Position numbers and translations under genes: made by a program. Below the pieces are notes generated by a model. It saw only the letters and a program-made list of their open reading frames with translations, made no database searches and was not told where the DNA came from. Positions 8,879 to 17,963 of a DNA stretch of 64,000 bases are shown here, piece by piece. This DNA comes from Pseudomonas linyingensis (GTDB taxonomy: Bacteria; Pseudomonadota; Gammaproteobacteria; Pseudomonadales; Pseudomonadaceae): positions 1 through 64,000 of the forward strand of contig NZ_FNZE01000001.1 of assembly GCF_900109175.1 (NCBI RefSeq), in the 5' to 3' direction. Positions within the stretch are counted from its first letter, which is position 1; the number at the start of each line of letters is the position of its first letter.

Positions 8879-10426
8879 ATGAGCAACGACCGCGTCATCA
8901 TATTCGACACCACGCTGCGCGACGGCGAGCAGAGCCCCGGCGCGTCCATGACCAAGGAAGAGAAGCTGCGCATCGCCAAGGCGCTGGAGCGCATGCGTGT
9001 CGACGTGATCGAGGCCGGCTTCGCCATCGCCAGCCCGGGTGACTTCGAGGCGGTCAAGGCGATTGCCGAGACCATCAAGGACAGCACCGTGTGCAGCCTG
9101 TCGCGGGCGCTGGACGGCGACATCGAGCGCGCCGCCGAGGCGCTGAAGAACGCCAACAGTGGGCGCATCCACACCTTCATCGCCACCAGCCCGATCCACA
9201 TGCAGTACAAGCTGCGCATGCAGCCGGACCAGGTGATCGAGCAGGCGGTACGCGCGGTGAAGAAGGCGCGCAGCCTGTGCGCCGATGTGGAGTTCTCCTG
9301 CGAGGACGCCGGCCGTTCGGAAATCGACTTCCTCTGCCGCATCATCGAGGCCGCCATCGACGCCGGCGCGCGCACCATCAACATTCCCGACACCGTTGGC
9401 TACGCCATCCCGCACCAGTACGCCGAGACCATGCGCCAGCTGCTCGAGCGCATCCCCAACGCCGACAAGGCAGTGTTCTCGGTGCACTGCCACAACGACC
9501 TCGGCCTGGCGGTGGCCAACTCGCTGGCTGCGGTGGTCGCCGGTGCGCGCCAGGTGGAGTGCACCATCAACGGTCTGGGCGAGCGCGCCGGCAACGCCGC
9601 GCTGGAAGAGATCGTCATGGCGATCAAGACTCGCCAGGACCTGCTCGGCGTCTATACCAACATCGAGACCGAGCACATCCTCAGCACCTCGCGACTGGTC
9701 TCCGGCATCACCGGCTTCCCGGTGCAGCCGAACAAGGCCATCGTCGGCGCCAACGCCTTCGCCCACGAGTCGGGCATCCACCAGGACGGCGTGCTCAAGC
9801 ACCGCGAGACCTACGAGATCATGCGCGCCCAGGACGTCGGCTGGAACGCCAACAAGATGGTCATGGGCAAGCACTCCGGGCGCAACGCCTTCCGCGCGCG
9901 CCTTGAGGAGCTGGGCATCGTCCTGGCCGGCGAGGCCGAGGTGAACGCCGCCTTCGCCCGCTTCAAGGAGCTGGCCGACAAGAAGCACGAGATCTTCGAC
10001 GAGGACCTGCAGGCGCTGGTTTCCGACAGCCTCGGCGAGGAAGCTCCGGAGCACTTCAAACTGGCCTTCCTCGAGGTGGCCAGCAAGACCGGCGAGGTGC
10101 CGCATGCGCAGCTGGTGCTCAGCGTCGATGGCGTCGAGCACTCGTCGTTGGCCAGCGGTGCCGGCCCGGTGGATGCCACCTTCAAGGCCATCGAGGCGAT
10201 CGCCCAGTCGCAGGCCAACCTGCAGCTGTACTCGGTCAACGCCATCACCCAGGGTACCGACTCGCAGGGCGAGGTCACCGTGCGCCTAGAGAAGGGTGGG
10301 CGCATCGTCAACGGCAATGGCGCCGACACCGACATCCTTGCCGCCTCGGCCAAGGCCTACCTCAACGCGCTGAACCTGATGCAGGCCGGCGTGCACAAGA
10401 CCCACCCGCAGGCGGACGGCGTTTGA
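8879..10426 (+). CDS. leuA: 2-isopropylmalate synthase
   Basis: The enzyme condenses acetyl-CoA with 2-oxoisovalerate, the first committed step of leucine synthesis. The 515-residue length is typical of the E. coli-type Leu[13 protein letters not shown] at residues 10-21 and HCHNDLG near 203 carry the catalytic arginine-aspartate and metal-binding histidines; HESGIHQDG is the second conserved block, and the C-terminal third is the LeuA allosteric domain. The ATG at 8879 follows AGGAGATCGAC, a strong ribosome site; reading further upstream only extends into mksF antisense. It overlaps the next gene. Confidence 0.95.
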   Translation: MSNDRVIIFDTTLRDGEQSPGASMTKEEKLRIAKALERMRVDVIEAGFAIASPGDFEAVKAIAETIKDSTVCSLSRALDGDIERAAEALKNANSGRIHTFIATSPIHMQYKLRMQPDQVIEQAVRAVKKARSLCADVEFSCEDAGRSEIDFLCRIIEAAIDAGARTINIPDTVGYAIPHQYAETMRQLLERIPNADKAVFSVHCHNDLGLAVANSLAAVVAGARQVECTINGLGERAGNAALEEIVMAIKTRQDLLGVYTNIETEHILSTSRLVSGITGFPVQPNKAIVGANAFAHESGIHQDGVLKHRETYEIMRAQDVGWNANKMVMGKHSGRNAFRARLEELGIVLAGEAEVNAAFARFKELADKKHEIFDEDLQALVSDSLGEEAPEHFKLAFLEVASKTGEVPHAQLVLSVDGVEHSSLASGAGPVDATFKAIEAIAQSQANLQLYSVNAITQGTDSQGEVTVRLEKGGRIVNGNGADTDILAASAKAYLNALNLMQAGVHKTHPQADGV

Positions 10427-11247
10427 TCGACGAGCAGCAGCGCCGGGCCTACCTCGGCGCCATGCAGGTAACCACCTGGCTGCCGCGCACGGCGTTGCCG
10501 TTCGCCGCGCCGTCGCGGCCCGAGCTGCTGGCGTTGCCGGAAGCGGCCGTCGAAGCGCCGCGCCGGCCACGCCCGCCGTCGGCAGGGGCAGCGCCGTTGC
10601 CGGCAGCGAGCGGGGCGGAGGCGGTTGAGCCGCCTGCGGAGGCGCCTGTGGTGGAAAAACCGGCCGCGCCGCGCAGGATTGCCGTGCTGCCGGTCAAGCC
10701 GGCGCCGGCCAAGGCGGCCACTCCGGCCGTCGCCGCCGCGCCGCTCGCCGAGGTGCGCCGCGAACCGCCGCCGCGCTTCGTCCTGCAGCTGCTGCGTGCC
10801 GGCAACTGCCTGCTGCTGGTCGAACTGCCGACCGGCGAAGTCTTCGCCAGTCGCGACCCGGCCTATCGGCTGCTCAAGGACCTGCTGCATGCCGCGGGGC
10901 TGCCGGACAGTCCGCGCGCTCAGGGCGAGCCGATCCGCTGGCCGCTGATCCGCGGCAACCGCGAATTCGACCAGGGCCCGGCGGCGGCGCGCGACTACGT
11001 GCGCGCCGTGTTGCAGGGCCAGCTGGAGCAGGAACCGGCGGCCTGCGTCTGGCTGATAGGCACGCCGGCCGCACGCTTCGCCGGCGAGGAGGACGCGGTG
11101 GCGGCCTGTCGGGAAATCGATCTGGCCGGGCTGGGCTGCGCCTGGACCCTGCCGGGACTGGAACAATTGATGGAAGCTCCGGCCCTCAAGGCCGAGCTGT
11201 GGCACAGCATGCGTCGCGCAATGCGTCGCTGGACGAGTGAACGATGA
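10423..11247 (+). CDS. holD: DNA polymerase III psi subunit (cryptic pseudomonad type)
   Basis: This 274-residue protein sits directly upstream of rimI, the same place as holD in E. coli. The pseudomonad psi subunit is known to be about twice the enterobacterial size, with a proline-rich insertion, and this protein has one (about 20-105, rich in P, A and R). The start [22 protein letters not shown] resembles the chi-binding N-terminus, and the C-terminal part is a compact alpha/beta domain. Translation seems to begin at TTG (10423), overlapping the leuA stop. The TonB-like label that proline-rich proteins attract is unlikely here. Confidence 0.8.
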   Translation: MIDEQQRRAYLGAMQVTTWLPRTALPFAAPSRPELLALPEAAVEAPRRPRPPSAGAAPLPAASGAEAVEPPAEAPVVEKPAAPRRIAVLPVKPAPAKAATPAVAAAPLAEVRREPPPRFVLQLLRAGNCLLLVELPTGEVFASRDPAYRLLKDLLHAAGLPDSPRAQGEPIRWPLIRGNREFDQGPAAARDYVRAVLQGQLEQEPAACVWLIGTPAARFAGEEDAVAACREIDLAGLGCAWTLPGLEQLMEAPALKAELWHSMRRAMRRWTSER

Positions 11248-11696
11248 GCGATGCAGTAAGCTTCCGGCGCATGAGCGCCGACGACCTGGATGCGGTACTC
11301 AAGATCGAATACGCCGCCTTCAGTCATCCCTGGACCCGCGGCACCTTCAGCGATGCGCTGAACTCCTACGAATGCTGGGTGATGTTCGAGGGCAGCCAGC
11401 AGGTCGGCCACGGGGTGATCAACCTGATTCTCGACGAGGCCCACCTGCTCAACATCACGGTCAAGCCGGAAAGCCAGGGTCGCGGCCTGGGCCTGCGCCT
11501 GCTCACCCACCTGATGCAGCGTGCCCGCGAGCGCGGCGGCAACGACTGCTTCCTCGAAGTGCGCGCCTCCAACCAGTCGGCCTATCGCCTGTACGAACGT
11601 TTCGGCTTCAACGAGATCGGCCGCCGCCGCGACTACTATCCGGCGGTGGGCGGGCGCGAGGATGCGCTGGTGATGGCCTGCCCCCTGTTCGACTGA
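11244..11696 (+). CDS. rimI: Ribosomal-protein-alanine N-acetyltransferase RimI
   Basis: This 150-residue GNAT enzyme acetylates the N-terminal alanine of ribosomal protein S18. The acetyl-CoA loop QGRGLG is at residues 78-83, the early FSHPWTRGTF block is typical of RimI, and SNQSAYRLYERFGF is the family C-terminal signature. It overlaps holD by ATGA, so the two are probably translated together. Confidence 0.94.
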   Translation: MSDAVSFRRMSADDLDAVLKIEYAAFSHPWTRGTFSDALNSYECWVMFEGSQQVGHGVINLILDEAHLLNITVKPESQGRGLGLRLLTHLMQRARERGGNDCFLEVRASNQSAYRLYERFGFNEIGRRRDYYPAVGGREDALVMACPLFD

Positions 11697-11720
11697 GCCG
11701 CTGGTCTTCGCTTGTGTACG

Positions 11721-11765
11721 ACGCCGGCCCGCGGCAAGCGCGTCGGCGTTTCACCTTTTGCCTTT
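11721..11765 (+). terminator. Possible terminator after rimI
   Basis: ACGCCG (11721-11726) can pair with CGGCGT (11744-11749), followed by a pyrimidine-rich stretch (TTTCACCTTTTGCCTTT). The stem is short and the loop long, so this is a modest call. Confidence 0.4.
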
Positions 11766-11786
11766 CGCTTTCTGGAATACCTGCCG

Positions 11787-13121
11787 ATGACGCTGCAAAC
11801 CGCCGAAGTGATCGTGGTCGGTGCCGGCCTGTCCGGGCTGACGGCTGCCTGGCGGCTGGGCTGGGCCGGCAAGGACGTGCGTGTGCTGGAGGCGGCACCG
11901 CGCATCGGCGGGCGGATCCTGACGCGCCCGTTCGCTGCCGGCCAGACGGTCGAGCTGGGCGCGGGCGGTATCGGTGAACGGCAGGTGCGTCTGCGCCAAC
12001 TGGTGAGCGAGCTGGGACTGGCATTGGAGTCGCCGCCCGCCGAGCCGGCGATAGGTCTGCAGCAGCTGTACGGGCCGGCGCTGGCCGGGTTGCCCTGGCT
12101 GGCGCGTCTGCAGCTGCGCCGACTCTGGCGCCAGCTGGAGCAGCAGGCGGCCCTGCTGTCTCCGGAACCTGCGCCGGAGCATGCCCAGGCGCAGGCGCTC
12201 GATCGGCACAGCCTGGCCGACTGGCTGGGGGCGCGCTGGCTGGGGCGGGACGCCCGGCAGTTGGGCGGCGAGATGGCCGAGCTGCTGTTCGCGGGGGCGC
12301 CGCAGGCGGTGTCCCTGTTGCAGGCGCTGTTGCAGCTGCGCCGCCAGGGGGGCGCAGCGGGGCTGGCCGAGCTGCGTCTCGGTCGAGGCCAGCAGCGTCC
12401 GGCGGCCGGAATGCAGGCGATCTGCCAGGGGCTGACCGAGCGCCTGGGTGAGGGGCTGATCCTCGATACCCCGGTACTGGCCTTGGAGCAGGATGCCCGT
12501 GGCGTCGAGCTGCTCACCGCGCAGGGCCGCTATCGCGCCGGGCGGGTGGTGCTGGCGCTGCCGGCGCTGCTGCTGGTGCGCATGGGGTTCACTCCGGCGT
12601 TGGCGGGCTGGCAGGATCACGGCCTGCGCCACCTGCTGCCGCAGAGCTCCGTGGATGCCCAGTTGCGCTACGAGCGGCCGTTCTGGCGTGAGCGCCTGCC
12701 GCAGATCGCTCTGCCGCTGTGCAGCGCCGGCGGTTGTCTGCTCCTCGAGCAGCCGCCGCTGCAAGCCGGCGAGGGCGCGTTGGGTGTCCGCTTCACGGGC
12801 GCGGCGGCGCGGCGCTTCGACGCTGTGCAGGAGCCGGCGCGGCGGGCGCTGCTGCTGGACATCCTCGGCGGGCTGCTGGGCGAGCCGGCGCGTACGCCGC
12901 TGGAGTGCCTGCTGCAGTGCTGGGCCGATGAGCCGTTTCTGCGCAGCGCCGCCGTGCAGTGGCCGGCCGGCGGCTGGAGCCTGCAGGCAGCGTCGCTGCG
13001 CCGGCCGCTGGGGCGGGTGCATTTCGCCGGCGCCGACCTGGCCCGTCGCTGGCCGGGCAGCCTCGAGGGCGCGGTGGAGGCCGGCGAGCAGGCCGCGGAG
13101 GAAGTGCTCGCACTGGGCTGA
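11787..13121 (+). CDS. FAD-dependent amine oxidase-family protein
   Basis: This 444-residue flavoprotein has a dinucleotide-binding GAGLSG at residues 12-17, then VLEAAPRIGGRI (the acidic residue contacting the FAD ribose), and the amine-oxidase C-terminal block HFAGADLARRWPGSLEGA, which contacts the flavin. The fold is that of monoamine/polyamine oxidases and related desaturases; the substrate is unknown. I chose the ATG at 11787 because the sequence upstream is not family-like. It stands alone between rimI and the EamA gene. Probably cytoplasmic: no signal peptide is seen. Confidence 0.85.
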   Translation: MTLQTAEVIVVGAGLSGLTAAWRLGWAGKDVRVLEAAPRIGGRILTRPFAAGQTVELGAGGIGERQVRLRQLVSELGLALESPPAEPAIGLQQLYGPALAGLPWLARLQLRRLWRQLEQQAALLSPEPAPEHAQAQALDRHSLADWLGARWLGRDARQLGGEMAELLFAGAPQAVSLLQALLQLRRQGGAAGLAELRLGRGQQRPAAGMQAICQGLTERLGEGLILDTPVLALEQDARGVELLTAQGRYRAGRVVLALPALLLVRMGFTPALAGWQDHGLRHLLPQSSVDAQLRYERPFWRERLPQIALPLCSAGGCLLLEQPPLQAGEGALGVRFTGAAARRFDAVQEPARRALLLDILGGLLGEPARTPLECLLQCWADEPFLRSAAVQWPAGGWSLQAASLRRPLGRVHFAGADLARRWPGSLEGAVEAGEQAAEEVLALG

Positions 13122-13284
13122 TCCGGGCGCGGCCGGGCGTTGTAGCGGCGCCGGCCGCCGATGAGCATGCCGTCCGCCCCGCCCGCGGCAGAGGAGGGCC
13201 GCGCCGGTGCCGGGATTTTGGCCGCGGCTTGCCAAGGCGGCCCGGCAGTTCGTAAGGTGCCGGGCTGTTCCCAAGGAGTTGTCC

Positions 13285-13374
13285 ATGCCCGTCGCCTGTC
13301 TACCGCTGCGCCTGCCCGAGTGCCGGCGTTCCTTCCCGGGCCTGATCCGCGCACGCGGGGAGTGCCGCCGATGA
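13285..13374 (+). CDS. Possible 29-residue leader peptide
   Basis: A short ORF (MPVACLPLRLPECRRSF..., ending ECRR) starts 7 bases after a near-perfect AAGGAG and ends with TGA overlapping the ATG of the transporter gene (ATGA at 13371-13374). It has three cysteines and eight arginines in 29 residues. The strong ribosome site and exact overlap suggest a translated leader that couples or controls expression of the exporter. It could also be chance, and no homologue is known to me. Confidence 0.4.
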   Translation: MPVACLPLRLPECRRSFPGLIRARGECRR

Positions 13375-14282
13375 ACCTGCGTCACCTGTGGGCCGCCGCC
13401 GGACTGGTGCTGTCCTGCCTGTGCTGGGCCGGCAATGCCCTGGTGGCGCGCGCGGTGTACGAGAGCATCCCGCCGATGTCGCTGGCGTTCTGGCGCTGGT
13501 CGCTGGCACTGGCGATCCTCCTGCCGTTCGTCGCCCGCCCCTTGTGGCAGCAGCGCGCCGCCGTGCGCAGTGCCGGCTGGCGGCTATGGGTGGTGTCCGG
13601 GCTGGGCATCGCCTGCTACAACTCGCTGCTCTATCACGCCGCGCACAGCACCTCGGCGATCAACATCACCCTGCTCAACACCTGCCTGCCGCTGGCCACC
13701 TTCCTCGGTGCCGGCCTGCTGCTCGGCGACTGGCCGGCACGGCGCGCCTGGTTCGGCATGACCCTGGCCGCCGGCGGCCTACTGCTGCTGATCGGCCGCG
13801 GCGATCCGGCGACGTTCCTGGCCCTCGACTTCTATCGCGGCGACCTAATCATGCTGCTGGCGGTGCTGGCCTGGGCGCTGTATTCGCTGCTGATGCGCCT
13901 CTGGGCGCCACGCCTGGCGTTGCCGCCGCTGGCCCTGCTGGGCGTGATGATCCTGTTAGGCCTGCTGCTGATGCTGCCGTTCTACCTGTTCGAACTGCTC
14001 CGTGTCGGCGGCTTCACGCCGAGTCCGCGCAGCCTCGGGGCCATCGGCTATACGGCGGTGTTTGCCTCGCTGCTCGCCTATCTGAGCTGGAACCACGGCC
14101 TCAAGGTGCTCGGCGCGGCGCGCGCCTCGCTGTTCAGCTACCTGATGCCGGTGTTCGCGGCGCTGCTCGGCTGGTTGCTGCTGGGCGAGCGGCTGGCCTT
14201 CTATCACTGGCTGGGCGGGGCGCTGATCTTCGCCGGCCTGCTGCTGGCTACCCGACCAGCAGCGGCGAAGGCGGTGGCCTGA
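13371..14282 (+). CDS. EamA/DMT-family exporter
   Basis: This 303-residue inner-membrane protein has about ten hydrophobic helices in two EamA repeats (roughly 8-140 and 155-295). Typical motifs include CWAGNALVARAV in helix 1, NTCLPLATFLGA at the end of repeat 1, and SYLMPVFAALLGWLLLGERL in repeat 2. The family exports small metabolites, often amino acids; the substrate cannot be read from sequence. The ATG at 13371 fits the family start; its own ribosome site is poor, which suits coupling to the leader ORF that ends on it. Confidence 0.88.
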   Translation: MNLRHLWAAAGLVLSCLCWAGNALVARAVYESIPPMSLAFWRWSLALAILLPFVARPLWQQRAAVRSAGWRLWVVSGLGIACYNSLLYHAAHSTSAINITLLNTCLPLATFLGAGLLLGDWPARRAWFGMTLAAGGLLLLIGRGDPATFLALDFYRGDLIMLLAVLAWALYSLLMRLWAPRLALPPLALLGVMILLGLLLMLPFYLFELLRVGGFTPSPRSLGAIGYTAVFASLLAYLSWNHGLKVLGAARASLFSYLMPVFAALLGWLLLGERLAFYHWLGGALIFAGLLLATRPAAAKAVA

Positions 14283-14284
14283 AA

Positions 14285-14761
14285 CTAGCGCAGCGGCGAG
14301 TAGTTGTTCTGCGCGTGGCAGGCGGCCGGGTTGCGGCCACTCTTGCAGAGTCGGGCGAACGCCGGCTTGGCGCCCTTGCGGCACTCACGGTAGCGCAGGG
14401 AGCCGGTCTTCTCGTTCATGCACACGCTGGCGTAGTCGATGCGCCCGTCGCGCTCGCGCCACTGGAAGGTGCCGCGCTCGACGGTCTGGCGGCTTTGCCA
14501 CGACCATTTGGCCGAACGGGTAACCGACTTGGCGGTGGGCCTGCGTGTGCTGCGTGTTGCCGTCGTGACTGGAGGCGGGGGCAGACGATTGACGATTTCG
14601 CGGGGCCGGTAGTTGTTGTCGTCGAACGCCGTCTGGCGCGGTGGCGATTCGACCGGTTCGGCCGCGCTGGCGCCGAGCAGCCAGCCGATGAGGACGAGAA
14701 ACACCAGTCGGGGTGCGTTACCCCAGGTGCGCTGCGGGACGACGGTGCGGGCTGCGGCCAT
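14285..14761 (-). CDS. Exported protein of unknown function with C-terminal cysteines
   Basis: This 158-residue protein has a basic N-terminus and one hydrophobic segment ending LGASA-AEP, a likely signal-peptidase site. The middle is proline, threonine and arginine rich; the last 50 residues hold four cysteines (VCMNE, YRECR, ARLCKS, AACHA), possibly two disulfides. AGGAGG precedes the chosen ATG by 6 bases; an ATG five codons upstream lacks this. I do not recognise a functional family. It converges on the EamA gene with only 2 bases between stops. Confidence 0.75.
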   Translation of the reverse strand: MAAARTVVPQRTWGNAPRLVFLVLIGWLLGASAAEPVESPPRQTAFDDNNYRPREIVNRLPPPPVTTATRSTRRPTAKSVTRSAKWSWQSRQTVERGTFQWRERDGRIDYASVCMNEKTGSLRYRECRKGAKPAFARLCKSGRNPAACHAQNNYSPLR

Positions 14762-14842
14762 GGTGCCTCCTGGCATGGGCGAGTACCCCGGATCCTTCCG
14801 GGCCCCTGCAGCCTATCCTGCACAATTTTCCGGCACAACGAA

Positions 14843-14870
14843 AAAGGGCCTGCATTGCTGCAGGCCCTTT
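14843..14870 (-). terminator. tRNA-Met terminator
   Basis: AAAGGGCCTGCA and TGCAGGCCCTTT form a perfect 12-bp stem with a 4-base loop. Read on the minus strand it is followed by TTCGTTG, so the stem ends in a run of five T. It lies 8 bases after the tRNA gene. Confidence 0.9.
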
Positions 14871-14878
14871 CCGGAATT

Positions 14879-14955
14879 TGGTGGCTACGCAGGGACTTGA
14901 ACCCCGGACCCCAGCATTATGAATGCCGTGCTCTAACCAACTGAGCTACGTAGCC
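14879..14955 (-). tRNA. tRNA-Met (CAT), elongator
   Basis: The minus strand reads GGCTACGTAGCTCAG at the 5' end, an anticodon arm with CAT within GCATTCATAATGC, a GGTTCAAGTCC T-loop and an encoded CCA. The 7-bp acceptor stem (GGCTACG/CGTAGCC) is perfect and starts G-C at position 1, so it is the elongator rather than the initiator form. Confidence 0.96.
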
Positions 14956-14965
14956 AACGGCGCGC

Positions 14966-14994
14966 ATTATTCTCTCCGGCGGGTCGCCTGTCAA
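14966..14994 (-). promoter_or_regulatory. Sigma-70 promoter of tRNA-Met
   Basis: On the minus strand TTGACA, 17 bases and AATAAT match the housekeeping consensus closely. The -10 is followed by a GC-rich discriminator (GCGCGCCG), the kind linked to stringent control of stable RNA genes. Confidence 0.88.
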
Positions 14995-15101
14995 CCCCTG
15001 TGTCACAGAAAATTCCAGTCCGATCAAGTGCTTGCCATGGCTTGGGCGGTGGCGCCGACAAGCCTGGCAGCCGTCATCCCTGACCTCCGGAGCGGGCGTC
15101 C

Positions 15102-15593
15102 TCAGCCCGGCATCGGCGCGGGATTTTTCACCGTGGCCAGCTCGGGGTGGGCGACCAGCTTGTCGATATGCAGCTCGGGGTTGTCCAGCCAGGTCTCGGT
15201 CAGCACCCGGTAGTGCTCCATGTCGCGGCAGCGCATGCGCAGGCTGTAGTCGAAGGTGCCACTGATCAGGCGGCATTCGAGCACCTGCGGGCAGGCGCGC
15301 ATGCTGGACTCGAAGGCCTTCTGCGCCGAGCGCCCGCTCTGGTTGGACAGCGCCACCAGCACCAGCAGGGACAGGCCGGGGGAGACCTGCTGCAGGTCGA
15401 CGATGGCGCCGTAGCCGAGGATCACCCCCAGGCGCTCCAGCTTGCGCACCCGCTCCAGGCAGGGCCGCGGCGTCAGGTGCACCAGCTCGGAGAGCTTCTG
15501 GTAGGTGATCCGGCCGTTGTGGCGCAGCACCTCGATGATCGCCTGGTCGATGCGGTCGAGGGGCAGGTTGTGGTCTTGGCTGGCGTCGGGCAT
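15102..15593 (-). CDS. Lrp/AsnC-family regulator, transporter-linked
   Basis: This 163-residue protein has an N-terminal helix-turn-helix (about 12-60; [23 protein letters not shown] then [15 protein letters not shown]) and a C-terminal ligand-sensing RAM domain (about 75-150). The length is normal for Lrp-type proteins. It is last in the run of four transporter genes, 4 bases after the ATPase gene, so it is likely co-transcribed and may sense the transported amino acid. The C-terminal KNPAPMPG tail is not conserved in the family. Confidence 0.9.
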   Translation of the reverse strand: MPDASQDHNLPLDRIDQAIIEVLRHNGRITYQKLSELVHLTPRPCLERVRKLERLGVILGYGAIVDLQQVSPGLSLLVLVALSNQSGRSAQKAFESSMRACPQVLECRLISGTFDYSLRMRCRDMEHYRVLTETWLDNPELHIDKLVAHPELATVKNPAPMPG

Positions 15594-15597
15594 GGCT

Positions 15598-16452
15598 TCA
15601 CTTCAAGCGGTTGGAGAGGAACTGCTGCAGGCGCTCGCTGCGCGGCTGGTCGAGGATCTCGGCACCGCCCTGCTCCTCGACGCGGCCCTGGTGGAGAAAC
15701 AGCACCTGGCTGGACACCTGGCGGGCGAAGCCCATCTCGTGGGTGACCATGATCATGGTACGACCTTCCTCGGCCAGCGTCTGGATCACCTTGAGCACCT
15801 CGCCGACCAGTTCCGGGTCGAGCGCCGAGGTCGGCTCGTCGAACAGGATGATCTCCGGCTCCATGGCCAGGGCGCGGGCGATGGCGACGCGCTGCTGCTG
15901 GCCGCCGGAGAGGAAGGCCGGATACTGCGTGGCGACCCGCTCCGGCAGGCCGACCTTGTCGAGGTAGGCGTGGGCGCGCTCCTCGGCCTCGCGCGCCGAC
16001 ACCCCGAGCACCTGGCGCGGCGCCAGGGTGATGTTGTCCAGCACGCTCAGGTGGCTCCACAGGTTGAAGTTCTGGAACACCATCGCCAGGCGCGTGCGCA
16101 GGCCCTGCAGCTGGGCCTTGTCGGCCGAGCGCACGCCGGCGCGGCTGTGCTGGATGCGGATGGTCTGGCCGTCGAGGGTGATGCTTCCCTGGTCCGGCTG
16201 CTCGAGGAAGTTGATGCAGCGCAGCATGGTGCTCTTGCCCGAGCCGCTGGTGCCGATCAGGCTGATCACGTCGCCGCTGCGGGCGTCGAGCGACACGCCC
16301 TTGAGCACTTCGTTGTCGCCGTAGCGCTTGTGCAGGTCGGCGACCCGCAGCTTGAACAGCTCGCTGGCGGCGACGCCGCGGGCCTGCGCCGCGGGGCGCG
16401 TGGACAGGATGCCGGCCGGTGCGGCGGGCAGGGCATAGGCGGTCTGGTTCAT
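15598..16452 (-). CDS. aotP: Basic amino-acid ABC transporter ATPase (HisP/AotP-like)
   Basis: This 284-residue ATPase drives uptake by the two permeases upstream. Walker [10 protein letters not shown] lies at residues 67-75, the signature is LSGGQQQR, Walker B is IILFDEP, and the switch histidine is in MVTHEMG. It has about 30 extra N-terminal residues compared with HisP (257). GTG and ATG are adjacent at the start; I use the ATG at 16452, with GGGGGT upstream. Arginine/ornithine is the favoured substrate because of the neighbouring arginase and cyclodeaminase; histidine or lysine cannot be excluded. Confidence 0.9.
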   Translation of the reverse strand: MNQTAYALPAAPAGILSTRPAAQARGVAASELFKLRVADLHKRYGDNEVLKGVSLDARSGDVISLIGTSGSGKSTMLRCINFLEQPDQGSITLDGQTIRIQHSRAGVRSADKAQLQGLRTRLAMVFQNFNLWSHLSVLDNITLAPRQVLGVSAREAEERAHAYLDKVGLPERVATQYPAFLSGGQQQRVAIARALAMEPEIILFDEPTSALDPELVGEVLKVIQTLAEEGRTMIMVTHEMGFARQVSSQVLFLHQGRVEEQGGAEILDQPRSERLQQFLSNRLK

Positions 16453-16458
16453 CACGTG

Positions 16459-17172
16459 TTACCCCCGGGTTGGGCCAAGAAAGGTCATCCAGCGACGTTC
16501 GGCGAGGCGGAACAGGCCGACCAGCAGGAAGGACAGCAGCATGTAGAGCAGGGCGGCGATGCCGAAGGCCTCGAAGGTCATGAAGGTGGCGGCATTGGCA
16601 TCGCGGGCGACCTTGAGGATATCCGGCACGGTGGCGGTGAACGCCAGCGAGGTGGCGTGCAGCATGAGGATCACCTCGTTGCCGTAGTAGGGCAGCCCCC
16701 GGCGCAGGGCCGACGGCAGGATCAGCCGTGCGTACAGGCGCCAGCCGCACAGGCCGTAGGCGCGCGCCGCTTCGATCTCGCCGTGGGGAATGTTGCGGAT
16801 CGCGCCGGCGAAGATCTCCACCGTGTAGGCGCCGGTGTTCAGCGCGAAGGCCAGCAGGGTGCAGTTGATCGCCTCGCGGAAGAAGCCGTCGAGCAGCGGT
16901 TGCGCACGCACCACCTCCAGGCTGTAGAGGCCCGTGTAGCAGATCAGCAGCTGGATATACAGCGGCGTGCCGCGGAACAGGTAGGTGTAGAACTGCACCG
17001 GCCAACGCAGCAGGCGGTTCGGCGAGACGCGCGCCACGGCCAGCGGCAGGGCGAGGATGAAGCCCAGGGCGATGGAGGCGACCAGCAGCCAGAGGGTCAT
17101 GGCCAGACCGGACAGGTTGTAGCCGTCGTGCCAGAGGAAGGCCTGGCCGTACTCGTTGAGCAGCTCGATCAT
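16459..17172 (-). CDS. aotM: Basic amino-acid ABC transporter permease (HisM/AotM-like)
   Basis: This 237-residue inner-membrane protein has about five helices and the EAA loop EIEAARAYGLCGWRLYARLILPSALR, which docks on the ATPase. It starts 4 bases inside the stop of the partner permease (ATGA overlap), so the two are made together. PLYIQLLICYTGLYSL resembles HisM/ArtM-type permeases for cationic amino acids. Confidence 0.9.
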   Translation of the reverse strand: MIELLNEYGQAFLWHDGYNLSGLAMTLWLLVASIALGFILALPLAVARVSPNRLLRWPVQFYTYLFRGTPLYIQLLICYTGLYSLEVVRAQPLLDGFFREAINCTLLAFALNTGAYTVEIFAGAIRNIPHGEIEAARAYGLCGWRLYARLILPSALRRGLPYYGNEVILMLHATSLAFTATVPDILKVARDANAATFMTFEAFGIAALLYMLLSFLLVGLFRLAERRWMTFLGPTRG

Positions 17173-17894
17173 GGCGCAAGCTCCTTGATCCCGGTGTTGT
17201 AGCGGCGCTCCAGCTGGCGCAGCAGCAGGTTGCTCAGGCTGGTGATCAGCAGGTAGACCAGGCCGGCGATGATCAGGAAGTGGAACGGCTCGCCGCTGCT
17301 CTTGCCGGCGTTCTGCACCGCCTTGACCAGGTCGGCGAGGCCGATGATCGACACCAGCGCGGTGGCCTTGAGCAGCACCAGCCAGTTGTTGCCGAGGCCG
17401 GGCAGGGCGAAGCGCATCATCTGCGGGAACAGCACCAGGCGAAAGCGCTTGAGCGCGCCGAGGCCGTAGGCGGTGGCCGCCTCCAGCTGGCCGCGCGGCA
17501 CGCTGAGGATGGCGCCGCGGAAGGTCTCGGTGAAATAGGCGCCGTAGATGAAGCCGAGGGTGGCCACGCCGGCGCTGAACGGGTCGATCTCGAGATAGTC
17601 CCAGCCGAGGGCGTCGGTCAGCTCGTTGAGCCAGGTCTGCAGGCTGTAGAAGATCAGCAGGATCAGCACCAGGTCAGGCACGCCGCGGATCAGCGTGGTG
17701 TAGCCCATGGCCAGCAGGCGTAGCGGGCGCCGCGGCGAGAGCTTGGCGCTGGCGCCGAGCAGGCCGAGCGCCACGCTGAGCAGCAGCGACAGCAGGGCCA
17801 GCTTCAGGGTCATCCAGATGCCTTGCAGCAGCAGCGGGCCGAAGCCGTGCAGCTCGACGCCGGGCAGGCCGAGGGAATGCAGGAGGTCATTCAC
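17169..17894 (-). CDS. aotQ: Basic amino-acid ABC transporter permease (HisQ/AotQ-like)
   Basis: This 241-residue permease pairs with the gene downstream. The EAA-type loop QLEAATAYGLGALKRFRLV followed by FALPGLGNNWLVLLKATALVS is characteristic of the HisQ group. RGVPDLVLILLIFYSLQ is the conserved first half. It lies 69 bases after the binding-protein gene, with a strong hairpin in the gap. Confidence 0.9.
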   Translation of the reverse strand: MNDLLHSLGLPGVELHGFGPLLLQGIWMTLKLALLSLLLSVALGLLGASAKLSPRRPLRLLAMGYTTLIRGVPDLVLILLIFYSLQTWLNELTDALGWDYLEIDPFSAGVATLGFIYGAYFTETFRGAILSVPRGQLEAATAYGLGALKRFRLVLFPQMMRFALPGLGNNWLVLLKATALVSIIGLADLVKAVQNAGKSSGEPFHFLIIAGLVYLLITSLSNLLLRQLERRYNTGIKELAP

Positions 17895-17925
17895 GATGGA
17901 ATACCTGTTCGGAAGCGAGGGCGGA

Positions 17926-17954
17926 GCCCGGCCGCCGTTGCCGACGGGCCGGGC
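17926..17954 (-). promoter_or_regulatory. Intra-operon hairpin after the binding-protein gene
   Basis: GCCCGGCC and GGCCGGGC form an 8-bp GC stem in the gap between the binding-protein gene and the first permease gene. Such stems often protect the upstream mRNA and give excess binding protein over permease. That role is inferred from position. Confidence 0.6.
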
Positions 17955-17963
17955 GGGGAGCGG

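Noticed and set aside
7610-10141. Minus-strand open frame of 843 codons over leuA and mksF
   Set aside because: It runs antisense through leuA and out of frame through mksF; composition is unlike a protein and both real genes are clear.
15473-17179. Minus-strand 568-codon frame over the transporter genes
   Set aside because: It is a shifted frame of the permease and ATPase genes, rich in R, P and G, with no ribosome site.
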